This document shows positions 1-6,341 of a DNA stretch of 8,450 nt, in pieces. Source of the stretch: Clostridioides sp. (GTDB taxonomy: Bacteria; Bacillota; Clostridia; Peptostreptococcales; Peptostreptococcaceae). Position 1 is the stretch's first letter; each line of letters starts with the position of its first letter. The translations under genes were made by a program, and so were the position numbers. The notes under the pieces are model-generated. The model saw only the letters and a list, made by a program, of their open reading frames with translations, ran no database searches and was not told the origin of the DNA. The stretch is from positions 1 to 8,450 of the forward strand of contig JAISUA010000188.1 of assembly GCA_031272305.1 (NCBI GenBank), given 5' to 3'.

Positions 1-47
1 ATTTACCCATAATCTAAAAAAATTGCCATATTAAAGTTTTTTAATTA

Positions 48-56
48 TGATATAAT
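48..56 (+). promoter_or_regulatory. Extended -10 promoter of the small membrane protein gene
   Basis: TG-A-TATAAT is a perfect extended -10 element, with TG at 48-49 and TATAAT at 51-56. Transcription should start near 63. No good -35 sits at 17 bp; TTGCCA at 23-28 is 22 bp away, but extended -10 promoters can work without one. The predicted leader to the ATG at 235 is about 170 nt, which is long. A second, poorer candidate is TATAAT at 106-111 with TTGATT at 81-86 and a 19-bp spacer. Confidence 0.6.
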
Positions 57-66
57 GGTATTAAGT

Positions 67-80
67 GGAAATCGTTTTCA
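67..80 (-). promoter_or_regulatory. CcpA/LacI-family operator-like site (cre-like)
   Basis: Read on the minus strand this is TGAAAACGATTTCC. It matches the classical cre consensus TGWAAACGNTNWCA at 13 of 14 positions; only the last base differs. It lies about 5-18 bp downstream of the predicted start site of the promoter at 48-56, where CcpA-type regulators commonly repress. The match is seen in the sequence. Binding by CcpA, or by another LacI-family repressor, is inference, and no such regulator is encoded in the window. Confidence 0.4.
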
Positions 81-194
81 TTGATTTAAGAAGACTATTT
101 ATTTCTATAATAAAAATAATAGATAATTTTAAATGAACGATAAAACGTTTTACTTAATAAATTTCATTTAAAAAATATTACGTAATGAAATTTA
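71..194 (+). promoter_or_regulatory. Candidate structured 5' leader
   Basis: The leader of the gene at 235 contains nested complementary segments. ATCGTT..CATT (71-82) pairs with AATGAACGAT (132-141) around a 2-nt bulge, enclosing CTATT (95-99) with AATAG (118-122). A separate 11-bp perfect stem joins TAAATTTCATT (158-168) to AATGAAATTTA (184-194) across a 15-nt loop. AAAACGTTTT at 142-151 is a palindrome between them. I recognise no riboswitch or T-box motif. AT-rich DNA yields stems by chance, so this is tentative. Confidence 0.3.
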
Positions 195-234
195 AATATC
201 TAAACAATTTTTTAAATATAAAAGGAGGAATTTT

Positions 235-603
235 ATGAAGAATAATAAAACTAAGTACTGTTTATATGCTTCACTTATAATATCTTTTTTATTTTTTATA
301 TATGATTTACAAATCACAACGACAATACAAGAGCAAACATCATTAATATATACCATCGGCATTACAAGTGCAATATTTTTCTCAAATATACTGCTTGTTT
401 ATAGAGCAAAGAAACAAAACTATAATTACAATAGAATCAAAAAAGATTTACTTTCTTTGATATTAGTAACTTTTTTTCTTTTAGTGTTCTATATAATACA
501 ATCAAATTCAATTAATGAACCTATAAATATAGTATTTGTAGCTTTTATAATAATCTTAATTGCAACAAACATCATAACAATTTATCAGATGAAAAAAAGT
601 TAG
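235..603 (+). CDS. Small four-helix integral membrane protein, unknown function
   Basis: This encodes a 122-residue very hydrophobic protein that I cannot assign to a family. Four likely membrane segments lie at about residues 8-25, 37-57, 72-90 and 97-118. Short basic loops (KNNKTK at the N-terminus, RAKKQNYNYNRIKKD at about 58-71, KKS at the end) suggest that both termini and the middle loop face the cytoplasm. There is no signal-peptide cleavage site and no catalytic motif. The ATG is well supported: AAAGGAGG at 221-228 is a strong ribosome binding site 6 nt upstream. It is a single-gene unit with its own promoter, a cre-like site and a long leader, so carbon-source control is possible but unproven. 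The next plus-strand terminator lies about 180 nt past the stop. Small four-helix proteins of this size often neighbour regulators or transporters, but none is visible here. Confidence 0.8.
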   Translation: MKNNKTKYCLYASLIISFLFFIYDLQITTTIQEQTSLIYTIGITSAIFFSNILLVYRAKKQNYNYNRIKKDLLSLILVTFFLLVFYIIQSNSINEPINIVFVAFIIILIATNIITIYQMKKS

Positions 604-625
604 ATAATACTTTTCTAAATTTAAA

Positions 626-763
626 ATAGCTCATTATAAAATAAACTCTAAGATTTTATTAATCTTTTATAGTTGATTAATGATTCAGATTATTTCGTCT
701 ATAATCACTTTGCAAGAGTTAGTGAGAGTATGAGATTCAAATAAAACTTTCTAAATGAGCTAT
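626..763. repeat. 10-bp inverted repeat bounding a 138-bp non-coding segment
   Basis: ATAGCTCATT at 626-635 is the exact reverse complement of AATGAGCTAT at 754-763. Inside are smaller pairs, such as AAGATT (650-655) with AATCTT (661-666) and AACTCT (644-649) with AGAGTT (715-720). A 9-bp direct repeat, TTTCTAAAT, lies at 612-620 and again at 748-756. No open frame with a ribosome binding site is present. It could be the closing stem of a structured RNA or the ends of a small MITE-like element. I see no target-site duplication, which weakens the mobile-element reading. Confidence 0.4.
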
Positions 764-832
764 CAACTCTTTATAAAATTAAAAATCTCTGTAAAAACTA
801 TGCACACAGCAATTTTTTACAGAGATTTTTTT
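712..832 (+). ncRNA. Weak candidate small RNA ending at the 781-830 terminator
   Basis: TATAAT at 700-705 could be a -10 element (TTAATG at 677-682, 17-bp spacer, is a poor -35), giving a start near 712. The resulting RNA of about 120 nt would open with a perfect 7-bp stem, AAGAGTT (714-720) with AACTCTT (765-771). It would close with the 17-bp terminator hairpin. The unusual gap between the stop of the upstream gene and its terminator supports something being there. The weak -35 and low-GC background keep this speculative. The alternative is plain 3' UTR of the membrane protein gene. Confidence 0.22.
781..832. terminator. Strong intrinsic terminator, probably bidirectional
   Basis: A perfect 17-bp stem joins 781-797 (core ATCTCTGT) and 814-830 (core ACAGAGAT) around a 16-nt loop. 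On the plus strand it ends in a run of T (826-832). The mirror run of A at 781-785 gives T on the minus strand. It lies between convergent genes: it can stop plus-strand transcription coming from 235-603 and minus-strand transcription leaving the TPR gene, whose stop is about 50 nt away. Confidence 0.85.
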
Positions 833-881
833 ATTTTTATTTTTAGGCAACTCCAATTTAGAAGTTAAGTTCAAATTTACC

Positions 882-2024
882 TTAACTCATATATTTTTGT
901 ATTTCATTTAGACACGATATTGTGACTTCATCATCTGGATTTAGTTCGTAAGCTCTTTCAATATAATATTTTGCCTCATCAAGTTCGCCGTTATTCAAGT
1001 AAACCATTCCCAAATTACATAGAATCTCTGGATCTTCTTTTATCTTAAGTGCATTTGAAAAAATTTCTATACTTTTCTCAAATTGACCTTTCAACGCATA
1101 AATCAATCCCATTTCTGACATTGTATCCACTTGTTTAGGATACAACATCAATATTTTCTCAAAGTATCTCATAGCTTCATCAAGTTGGTTTAAATATCTA
1201 TAGCTTAGACCTATCATAAACAATAAGTTCCACCAATCTGGATATTCTGATTCAAGAGGAAGAAGTTTTTCAAGTGCTTGTTGTGGATTTCCTTGAAAAA
1301 TAAGATTGCAACCTTCTTCATACTGCACTTTTTTATGAATTTTCATCAAATTATCTTGAATTTCAGAATGTATTTCATCATCTACACCCATCTCCAAAGC
1401 TTTTTGCCAAGCTAATTTTGCTTTTATAAATTGATTTTGATTCATATAGTGAAAACCTAACTGATAGTAAGCACTTTCATAATCTTCATCTATTTTTAAT
1501 ATTTCTTCTAACTTTTCTACTGCTTCCAATAAAAAATTATTGAAGGCCTTTTCATTTTTGTCTGCCTTGTATCCTAACGCCAACTCTTGACATATTACAG
1601 CGTAGTTATAAAGTGCATCTACATCATTTTCATAAATAGTAATCAATGATTTTATATAAACAAGTGCTTCTCTCAAACTTCCTTCTTCAAAATTTTTACG
1701 CGACATATATCCTGCATAATCTCTAATATTTAAATTCACTTTCTTTGAAAAAGCCTGCAAAAATTTTATATATTCTTCGTTGTACACAAAATTGGAGTCA
1801 ATTCCTATCATATATATCATTGCATCTGCAATAGACATTATATTTAATTCGTCCTGTGCTGTTCTATTTTTTATTCCTTTTACTAGAACAGAATTTTTGA
1901 TAGGAACTTCAAGCCCTTCTTTTAACTCATATCCTTGAAGAATAAATTCGCCGTCATTTTTTATATTTATAAATGCTAGCTCTTCTGCTAGATCAAAGAA
2001 GTATTTTTCTATTCTAAATTTCAT
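882..2024 (-). CDS. TPR-repeat protein, unknown specific role
   Basis: This encodes a 380-residue soluble protein with no signal peptide or membrane segment. The C-terminal three quarters is built of tetratricopeptide repeats, at about residues 103-136, 137-180 (expanded), 183-216, 233-265, 266-299, 300-332 and 333-365. The last three are the clearest, for example GLSYRYLNQLDEAMRYFEKIL and LGMVYLNNGELDEAKYYIERAY with the Gly/Tyr/Ala spacing typical of TPR helices. The first 95 residues form a separate region I do not recognise. TPR arrays are protein-binding scaffolds, so a partner-binding role is likely but the partner is unknown. The ATG at 2024-2022 follows GTGAGGT about 7 nt upstream. It lies 131 bp downstream of the radical SAM gene on the same strand with no clear terminator between, so co-transcription is possible. 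A 7-bp inverted repeat (863-869 with 881-887) overlaps the stop codon. Confidence 0.88.
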   Translation of the reverse strand: MKFRIEKYFFDLAEELAFINIKNDGEFILQGYELKEGLEVPIKNSVLVKGIKNRTAQDELNIMSIADAMIYMIGIDSNFVYNEEYIKFLQAFSKKVNLNIRDYAGYMSRKNFEEGSLREALVYIKSLITIYENDVDALYNYAVICQELALGYKADKNEKAFNNFLLEAVEKLEEILKIDEDYESAYYQLGFHYMNQNQFIKAKLAWQKALEMGVDDEIHSEIQDNLMKIHKKVQYEEGCNLIFQGNPQQALEKLLPLESEYPDWWNLLFMIGLSYRYLNQLDEAMRYFEKILMLYPKQVDTMSEMGLIYALKGQFEKSIEIFSNALKIKEDPEILCNLGMVYLNNGELDEAKYYIERAYELNPDDEVTISCLNEIQKYMS

Positions 2025-2075
2025 AAATACCTCACTCTCTTTTGTATAACTACTTTAATTGATTTTTTTGAGTAA

Positions 2076-2084
2076 ATATTAACA
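2076..2084 (-). promoter_or_regulatory. Possible extended -10 for the TPR gene
   Basis: On the minus strand this reads TG-T-TAATAT, an extended -10-like element about 50 bp upstream of the ATG at 2024. There is no convincing -35 at 17 bp. It would give the TPR gene its own start site in addition to any read-through from the radical SAM gene. The match is weak in such AT-rich DNA. Confidence 0.28.
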
Positions 2085-2155
2085 GTGTCAGAATTTTTAT
2101 TTCTTTTCATCAGTTATTAATTACTTTTTTACACTGAATATACAATTCTATATTT

Positions 2156-4495
2156 TTATAATTTGACACTATATGTCTTTGATTTTTCAAATATTTTTGG
2201 TCTTGAATAATCAAAGAGTACTACATTTTCTTTTTCTATTATATCACAGTTTATATTTTCTTTTAAATCATTTATATTGTATTTGAATACTTCAAAATGC
2301 ACCACTCTAACAATATTTTTAGCTGGAACATCTACAAATTCCTCTAAATATTTCTTTAGATTGTTTTCATTTTGTAAAAATTTATGACATCTATCTTTGA
2401 ACATTTCATTTGATGCTTTGATAATTTTGTCCAATTCTTTTTTATTTAAATTCTTTGTATTATTATTTAAAAGCACTTTTTTATCAGTATTAAATGATAT
2501 TTTTTTATTTATAACTTTTTTTTCATCGATTTTATTTGATGCTTTCTTACCTATAACTTCTTTTTCGTCTGGAACATCTGTTTCATTAGAGATATAGAAT
2601 GTTTTATTAAAGAAATCTGGAATACTTGAAGTTTTTCCAAGCGAAATATAATCATACTTCAAAACATCATTGAACAATTCTAAACTTATATTTTTAGAAC
2701 TATCTAAATTTACGACTTCACTTTTATTTTTATATTCATTTAAACTTATATCTTCACTTATATTTTTAGATTCATTTAAACTTACATCTTCACTTTTATT
2801 TTTAGATTCTTTCAAACTTACATCTTCACTTTTATTTTCTTGTTGAATTGCATTTTTATCTTTTAAGTTACATTCTTCAAAATCTCTACTACTATCAACT
2901 AAGTCTTTTTTATTCTTTTCAAGTTTATTTATTTTTCCTAGACAAATATCCTCATAGAAATCAAGTAAAATTTTATATTGAGTATTTTTACTTTGTGCCA
3001 GTTTGAAATAACCCTTTTCGTCGTGATAAATAGCAAGTTCTTCAAAAAATTTAAATGGACTTTGACTATAAAATCTATCTATTATAAATTTAACAGACAA
3101 AATAAAATTTTTCGAATTAAAATATCTCTCCAATATCTCCTCTATATCTTTAAGTTTTGAAATCTCGCTATAACTAATATAATCATTACTCAAAACTTCA
3201 TATGGAGGATAACTTTTATATTTAAATCCATGTTGCTTAGCTTTTTTTCTCATTCCTGTACCTTTTATCATCTTCAAAAATCCAAGTTGAAGATGTTCTA
3301 TTCCCAAATTAAAAACATCATTGAAGGATTTTTCGAAAGATTCGTATGGTTCATATGGAAGTCCCGCTATCAAATCTAAATGTTGATGTATGTTTCTATA
3401 AGATTCAATAGTTTGTACTACTCTTGATAATTTTTGAAAATCATCTCTTCTTCCAACTTCATCTAACGTCATTTGATTTGTAGATTGCACACCTATTTCA
3501 AATTGAAAAAGACCTTCTTTCACGTTTTTTAGGAAATCAAGCATTGTATCATCTATTAGATGTGCTGTCACTTCAAAGTGATATGTTGTAAATCCATTGT
3601 CGTTTTCACTTAAAAATCTCATTATTTCCATGGCAATGTCGCTTTTTGCATTAAACGTTCTATCTATAAATTTTATTTGAGATACTCTTGCATCAATCAA
3701 TGCTTTCAAATCTTTTTTTACCCTTTCTATACTAAAATATCTCAGATTTTTTAAAGTTGATGAAAGGCAGTATTGACAATTGAAAGGACAACCTCTTGAA
3801 GATTCATAGTATACGATTTTGTTTTCATATTCTTCTGGACTTATATTTTCGTATGGACTTGGAATAATATCTAAGTTCTCAATCAATGGCATTTCTTCAT
3901 TTTTTACGATTTCAGTTTTTATAGTCTTATTATCTTCTTTTTTAAATTCACTATATTCTTTTGTAAGTATATTATCTTTATTTGCAATTTGATTATCTAC
4001 TTTTATGAACATATTCTTTTCTTTTACAGATTTACTATCTTCTTTTATAATCTCACTCGCTTCGCAACTTTTTCTATAAACAAGACCTTTTACATCTTCG
4101 ACTTTCATTTCTTTTTTTAAAAATCTAACAAAATCTCTAAATACAAGTTCCCCTTCTCCATACAAAATATAATCCACTTTTTGATGATTTTTCATAAATT
4201 CTACACTGTCATAAGTCACTTCAGGACCTCCAAGTGCAATAATTATATTTGGATTCACCATTTTTAAATTATCGCAAATTCTAGAAATGTCTTCAACATT
4301 CCAGATGTATGTAGAAAATAATACTACATCGTAGTTTCCAAAGAAAATATCTTTTAATATAAAGTCAAGTTCATTATTTATTGTGTATTCTCTTATATCA
4401 ATATCAGCCAAATCATTTGCAAACGACTTCAAGTATCTTATTGCAAGATTTGTATGTATAAATTTTGAATTTAAAGTTGTAAGTAATATTTTCAA
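2156..4495 (-). CDS. B12-binding domain / radical SAM protein, DUF4080 type, with large inserts
   Basis: This encodes a 779-residue cytosolic iron-sulfur protein. Residues 1-130 form a cobalamin-binding Rossmann-like domain (MKILLTTLNSKF start, GGPEVTYD at 89-96, YGEGE at 112-116). It lacks a DxHxxG motif, as do many members of this class. The radical SAM domain starts near 225 and carries CPFNCQYC, with the 4Fe-4S ligands Cys236, Cys240 and Cys243. The C-terminal part (to about 520, then about 690-779) resembles DUF4080. The family should cleave S-adenosylmethionine to a radical, but its substrate is unknown. From memory, relatives run to about 550-620 residues. The excess here sits in two Lys/Asn/Glu/Ser-rich inserts: about 145-200, between the two domains, and about 520-690, which holds four 12-residue tandem repeats. 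The start is TTG, chosen because AGGAGG lies 7 nt upstream, the N-terminus matches the family, and the next in-frame Met is residue 79. It is divergent from the 68-residue gene and upstream of the TPR gene. Confidence 0.9.
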   Translation of the reverse strand: MKILLTTLNSKFIHTNLAIRYLKSFANDLADIDIREYTINNELDFILKDIFFGNYDVVLFSTYIWNVEDISRICDNLKMVNPNIIIALGGPEVTYDSVEFMKNHQKVDYILYGEGELVFRDFVRFLKKEMKVEDVKGLVYRKSCEASEIIKEDSKSVKEKNMFIKVDNQIANKDNILTKEYSEFKKEDNKTIKTEIVKNEEMPLIENLDIIPSPYENISPEEYENKIVYYESSRGCPFNCQYCLSSTLKNLRYFSIERVKKDLKALIDARVSQIKFIDRTFNAKSDIAMEIMRFLSENDNGFTTYHFEVTAHLIDDTMLDFLKNVKEGLFQFEIGVQSTNQMTLDEVGRRDDFQKLSRVVQTIESYRNIHQHLDLIAGLPYEPYESFEKSFNDVFNLGIEHLQLGFLKMIKGTGMRKKAKQHGFKYKSYPPYEVLSNDYISYSEISKLKDIEEILERYFNSKNFILSVKFIIDRFYSQSPFKFFEELAIYHDEKGYFKLAQSKNTQYKILLDFYEDICLGKINKLEKNKKDLVDSSRDFEECNLKDKNAIQQENKSEDVSLKESKNKSEDVSLNESKNISEDISLNEYKNKSEVVNLDSSKNISLELFNDVLKYDYISLGKTSSIPDFFNKTFYISNETDVPDEKEVIGKKASNKIDEKKVINKKISFNTDKKVLLNNNTKNLNKKELDKIIKASNEMFKDRCHKFLQNENNLKKYLEEFVDVPAKNIVRVVHFEVFKYNINDLKENINCDIIEKENVVLFDYSRPKIFEKSKTYSVKL
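2693..2836 (-). repeat. Four tandem 36-bp (12-codon) repeats inside the radical SAM gene
   Basis: Four in-frame 36-bp units encode residues 554-601. The peptide units are NKSEDVSLKESK, NKSEDVSLNESK, NISEDISLNEYK and NKSEVVNLDSSK. By eye the first two units differ at 2 of 36 bases, the third differs from the second at 3, and the fourth at 7. That gradient suggests recent duplication at the first two units and older, decayed copies after them. A further partial unit (NIS...) follows. Because the unit is a multiple of three, copy-number change would keep the frame. Confidence 0.9.
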
Positions 4496-4508
4496 ATTTT
4501 TACCTCCT
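4493..4508 (-). promoter_or_regulatory. Ribosome binding site and TTG start of the radical SAM gene
   Basis: On the minus strand AGGAGG (4508-4503) is followed by a 7-nt spacer and TTG (4495-4493). This near-ideal site decides the start: no ATG or GTG lies within the first 78 codons, and the residues read from this TTG are typical of the family. Confidence 0.85.
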
Positions 4509-4538
4509 AAAAAATTTTCTAAAAAATTTATTTGCCAA

Positions 4539-4566
4539 ATTATAATTTTTTCTATTAATCACAATA
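4539..4566 (-). promoter_or_regulatory. Candidate promoter of the radical SAM gene
   Basis: On the minus strand there is a consensus TATAAT at 4544-4539. TATTGT at 4566-4561 with a 16-bp spacer could act as a weak -35. The predicted start is about 35-40 bp upstream of the TTG. It overlaps the divergent promoter of the 68-residue gene, and CACAA (4560-4564) with TTGTG (4571-4575) forms a short palindrome between the two. Confidence 0.4.
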
Positions 4567-4573
4567 GTTTTTG

Positions 4574-4582
4574 TGTTAGAAT
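4574..4582 (+). promoter_or_regulatory. Candidate extended -10 promoter of the 68-residue gene
   Basis: TG-T-TAGAAT (TG at 4574-4575, TAGAAT at 4577-4582) fits an extended -10 with one mismatch, placing the start near 4589, about 34 nt before the ATG. The -35 region is poor. It is back to back with the promoter of the radical SAM gene, so the two could share regulation. Confidence 0.4.
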
Positions 4583-4622
4583 AATAGAGTAAGTATCATT
4601 AAATATGAAAGGAATTTAACAA

Positions 4623-4829
4623 ATGGAATCTATAAATAAAGTCTCTATTGATTCATTAACAAAAAAAGATTTATTGCTTATAATCAAAGCCTTAGAATTT
4701 ACAAACGAACAAACTAACCTTGATGATTTTATTGATCTTAGAAATAATATCGTTAAAGAATTATGCTTTCTAACAAGCACAACCGAAAAAGAATTTATTA
4801 ACTATCTTGAAAATCAAAGCAACTGTTAA
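4623..4829 (+). CDS. Small acidic helical protein, unknown function
   Basis: This encodes a 68-residue protein that I do not recognise. It is soluble, with no membrane segment or signal peptide, rich in Leu, Ile, Asn, Glu and Asp, and probably all helical. A first helix is likely at about 11-25 (LTKKDLLLIIKALEF) and a second at about 33-64. Two cysteines (48 and 68) are not in a metal-site pattern. The ATG has AAAGGA at 4608-4613, 9 nt upstream. Reasons to treat it as real are this site, an extended -10 before it, an intergenic position not shadowed by another gene, and a proper helical composition. It lacks the SQxLD motif of Spo0E-like small proteins. It is divergent from the radical SAM gene and convergent with the 420-residue gene. 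Confidence 0.65.
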   Translation: MESINKVSIDSLTKKDLLLIIKALEFTNEQTNLDDFIDLRNNIVKELCFLTSTTEKEFINYLENQSNC

Positions 4830-4860
4830 TACAAATTGAAGTCATTACACTTTGCTTTAT

Positions 4861-4970
4861 TTGTAGTATAAGCTTAAGTAATGTAAAATCACTTTTTTGT
4901 AGTACAAGCTTAAGTAATGTAAAACCACTTTTTTTGTAGTACAAGCTTAAGTAATGTAATTTTACTTTCT
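4861..4970. repeat. Three tandem 36-37-bp repeats overlapping a stop codon
   Basis: Three nearly identical head-to-tail units lie at 4861-4896, 4897-4933 and 4934-4970. Each contains TTGTAGTAyAAGCTTAAG followed by TAATGTAA and an ACTTT-rich tail. Units 1 and 2 differ by two substitutions and one extra T; unit 3 diverges only near its end. That end holds the stop codon (4962-4964) and last codons of the minus-strand 420-residue gene. The AAGT...ACTT-plus-T-run arrangement in units 1 and 2 could act as a weak plus-strand terminator, and no better one lies between these convergent genes. An inverted CATTAC at 4843-4848 matches GTAATG in the units. Confidence 0.9.
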
Positions 4971-6224
4971 TTTGAATTTCAATTTGTAAGAACCTGATTT
5001 ACAAGTCAGTTCAACATATAAAATATTTTCTACCATATTTTTAGCAGTAATTTTTATTTTATTCAAAATAGGATCTTGATACATATCGCCTATATTTAAA
5101 GCTATCATATATCTAGGATCTGATACTGATTCTATTTGCTTGCTAGTTATTTTGAAATTACTAAGATTTATAAAATATTTAGACATTGAATCAATAAACT
5201 CAAAATCATCTATATTACCTCTTTTAGGTTTTAAATTTAGAAGAGATAATATAGATTTTTTTATATTTATAAAATCTATATTTTTTTTATCTGCTTTATA
5301 CTTTGTATCCTTTAAACTTGTTTTATTTTGTTCAATTTTTATACTTGTTTTATTTTGTTCAACTTTATTTTCTTGAGATACTTGTGTTGCAAGTAATTCT
5401 TCTACTATCATTTTTTGTGATGTTTGATTCAATTCTTTGATTTTGCCAAATTTCATATCACAATGATTTAATTTTAAAATAAAATCGCAAATATTTCTTT
5501 GATACATTTCATTTTTATTTATTTTTAACAATTCAGTTCTTTCATTCAAGGTTATCTTATCATCTGTATTTTTACTTTTATATTCTATATTATCTTCTAT
5601 CTCAACATCAAGTATATCGTCCTCTTTTTTCATCTCAATTGCAAGAGTAATATATTCATCTATAAGTTTGATTGTATTTATTCTACACTTTTGATAAGCT
5701 ATTATATTCTTTTTAAGTTGAAGTTGATCAAAATATCTTGAAATATCTAAATTATAACCTGTAATAAATTTTTTTATATTCTCTAACAACTCAATATAGT
5801 CTATATCTTCATCAAAAGATTTATCTAAAATATCATGAATAAAACAATTCAAAATTGTTGCAGACATCATAGCATCAAATATTTTCTCTTCACCAAAAAA
5901 TCTACTCACCTTAAATATCATTGAACACACTTCATCTTGACATTGTTCAGCGAATTTATTAGATAAAATTATTGGCATAACTGAATTGAGTATATTAACA
6001 GAAATATTTTTTTCACCATAATAATTAAAATAAATATATTCTGATCTCAATCTATTTTCATCTATAATTATTTGTCTTTTTGACTTATCTGCAAATAACG
6101 ACTTTGTAGTTATCAATGCTATATCTCTGTTCGTTTTGTTATCTGTATCAAATAAATTTAAATATGCATTCTTTATCAAAAATGTTCTTTCATTGTCAAT
6201 TTCCATCTCTCTCAAAATTTCCAC
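4962..6224 (-). CDS. Hypothetical 420-residue protein with a low-complexity linker
   Basis: This encodes a 420-residue soluble protein of unknown family. Residues 1-200 look like one mostly helical region, with a stretch containing Cys95, Cys100 and Cys127 around FAEQCQDEVCSMIFKVSRFF. Residues about 200-315 are a charged Lys/Asn/Glu-rich linker with two 9-residue repeats (VEQNKTSIK, IEQNKTSLK). Residues about 316-420 look like a compact C-terminal domain ending in a basic tail (LKFKRK). There is no signal peptide or membrane segment. The start is uncertain. The longest reading begins at GTG 6224, but GAGGTGG (6227-6221) overlaps that codon and fits TTG at 6215-6213 better, with a 5-nt gap; ATG at 6206-6204 is a third option. 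It has its own promoter, and its 3' end lies in tandem repeats. The helical front region, linker and tail domain suggest an adaptor or regulator, but that is only a guess. Confidence 0.75.
   Translation of the reverse strand: MEILREMEIDNERTFLIKNAYLNLFDTDNKTNRDIALITTKSLFADKSKRQIIIDENRLRSEYIYFNYYGEKNISVNILNSVMPIILSNKFAEQCQDEVCSMIFKVSRFFGEEKIFDAMMSATILNCFIHDILDKSFDEDIDYIELLENIKKFITGYNLDISRYFDQLQLKKNIIAYQKCRINTIKLIDEYITLAIEMKKEDDILDVEIEDNIEYKSKNTDDKITLNERTELLKINKNEMYQRNICDFILKLNHCDMKFGKIKELNQTSQKMIVEELLATQVSQENKVEQNKTSIKIEQNKTSLKDTKYKADKKNIDFINIKKSILSLLNLKPKRGNIDDFEFIDSMSKYFINLSNFKITSKQIESVSDPRYMIALNIGDMYQDPILNKIKITAKNMVENILYVELTCKSGSYKLKFKRK
5310..5363 (-). repeat. Two tandem 27-bp (9-codon) repeats in the 420-residue gene
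   Basis: Two adjacent 27-bp units encode residues 288-305, VEQNKTSIK then IEQNKTSLK. Twenty consecutive bases (5316-5335 and 5343-5362) are identical between them. They lie in the charged linker, keep the frame, and resemble in style the repeat insert of the radical SAM gene. Confidence 0.8.
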
Positions 6225-6227
6225 CTC
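6221..6227 (-). promoter_or_regulatory. Ribosome binding site of the 420-residue gene
   Basis: On the minus strand GAGGTGG reads into the GTG at 6224-6222, so that GTG cannot sensibly use it. It is 5 nt from TTG 6215 and 14 nt from ATG 6206. This points to a real start three to six codons inside the longest frame. Confidence 0.5.
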
Positions 6228-6254
6228 AAATTTGTATTTTTTCTGTACATATTT

Positions 6255-6283
6255 ATTATGACATTTGCTATTGCTTTTATCAA
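6255..6283 (-). promoter_or_regulatory. Promoter of the 420-residue gene
   Basis: On the minus strand TTGATA (6283-6278) and CATAAT (6260-6255) are separated by exactly 17 bp, close to the sigma-A consensus. The start would be near 6248, leaving a leader of about 25-35 nt. This gives the gene a transcription unit of its own, separate from the RNA upstream. Confidence 0.6.
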
Positions 6284-6341
6284 GTAATTTAAATCCAATT
6301 TATTTTTAGCCGAATTAATTATTCTATAAAACTTATGTTTT

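Noticed and set aside
142..151. A second cre site at AAAACGTTTT
   Set aside because: It shares the AAACG core, but the flanking TG and CA bases of the consensus are absent; it is only a palindrome.
626..763. Complete MITE or insertion element
   Set aside because: The ends are inverted, but there is no matching flanking duplication and no second copy to compare, so I keep it only as an inverted repeat.
2025..2155. Terminator between the radical SAM and TPR genes
   Set aside because: CAGTGT and ACACTG form only a 6-bp pair across about 40 nt without a properly placed T-run, so read-through is more likely.
2397..2597. Plus-strand reading frames of 60-78 codons opposite the large minus-strand genes (2397-2597, 2978-3160, 4383-4592, 5140-5376, 6891-7094, 7422-7613)
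   Set aside because: They are antisense shadows: low-complexity Phe/Leu/Ile/Ser-rich translations caused by Lys/Glu/Asn-rich codons on the other strand, without supporting ribosome binding sites.
4623..4829. Spo0E-like phosphatase
   Set aside because: The size is right and it is helical, but the signature SQxLD motif is missing.
4861..4970. CRISPR array, given 36-37-bp repeats
   Set aside because: The units abut directly with no unique spacers between them, there are only three, and no cas genes are in the window.
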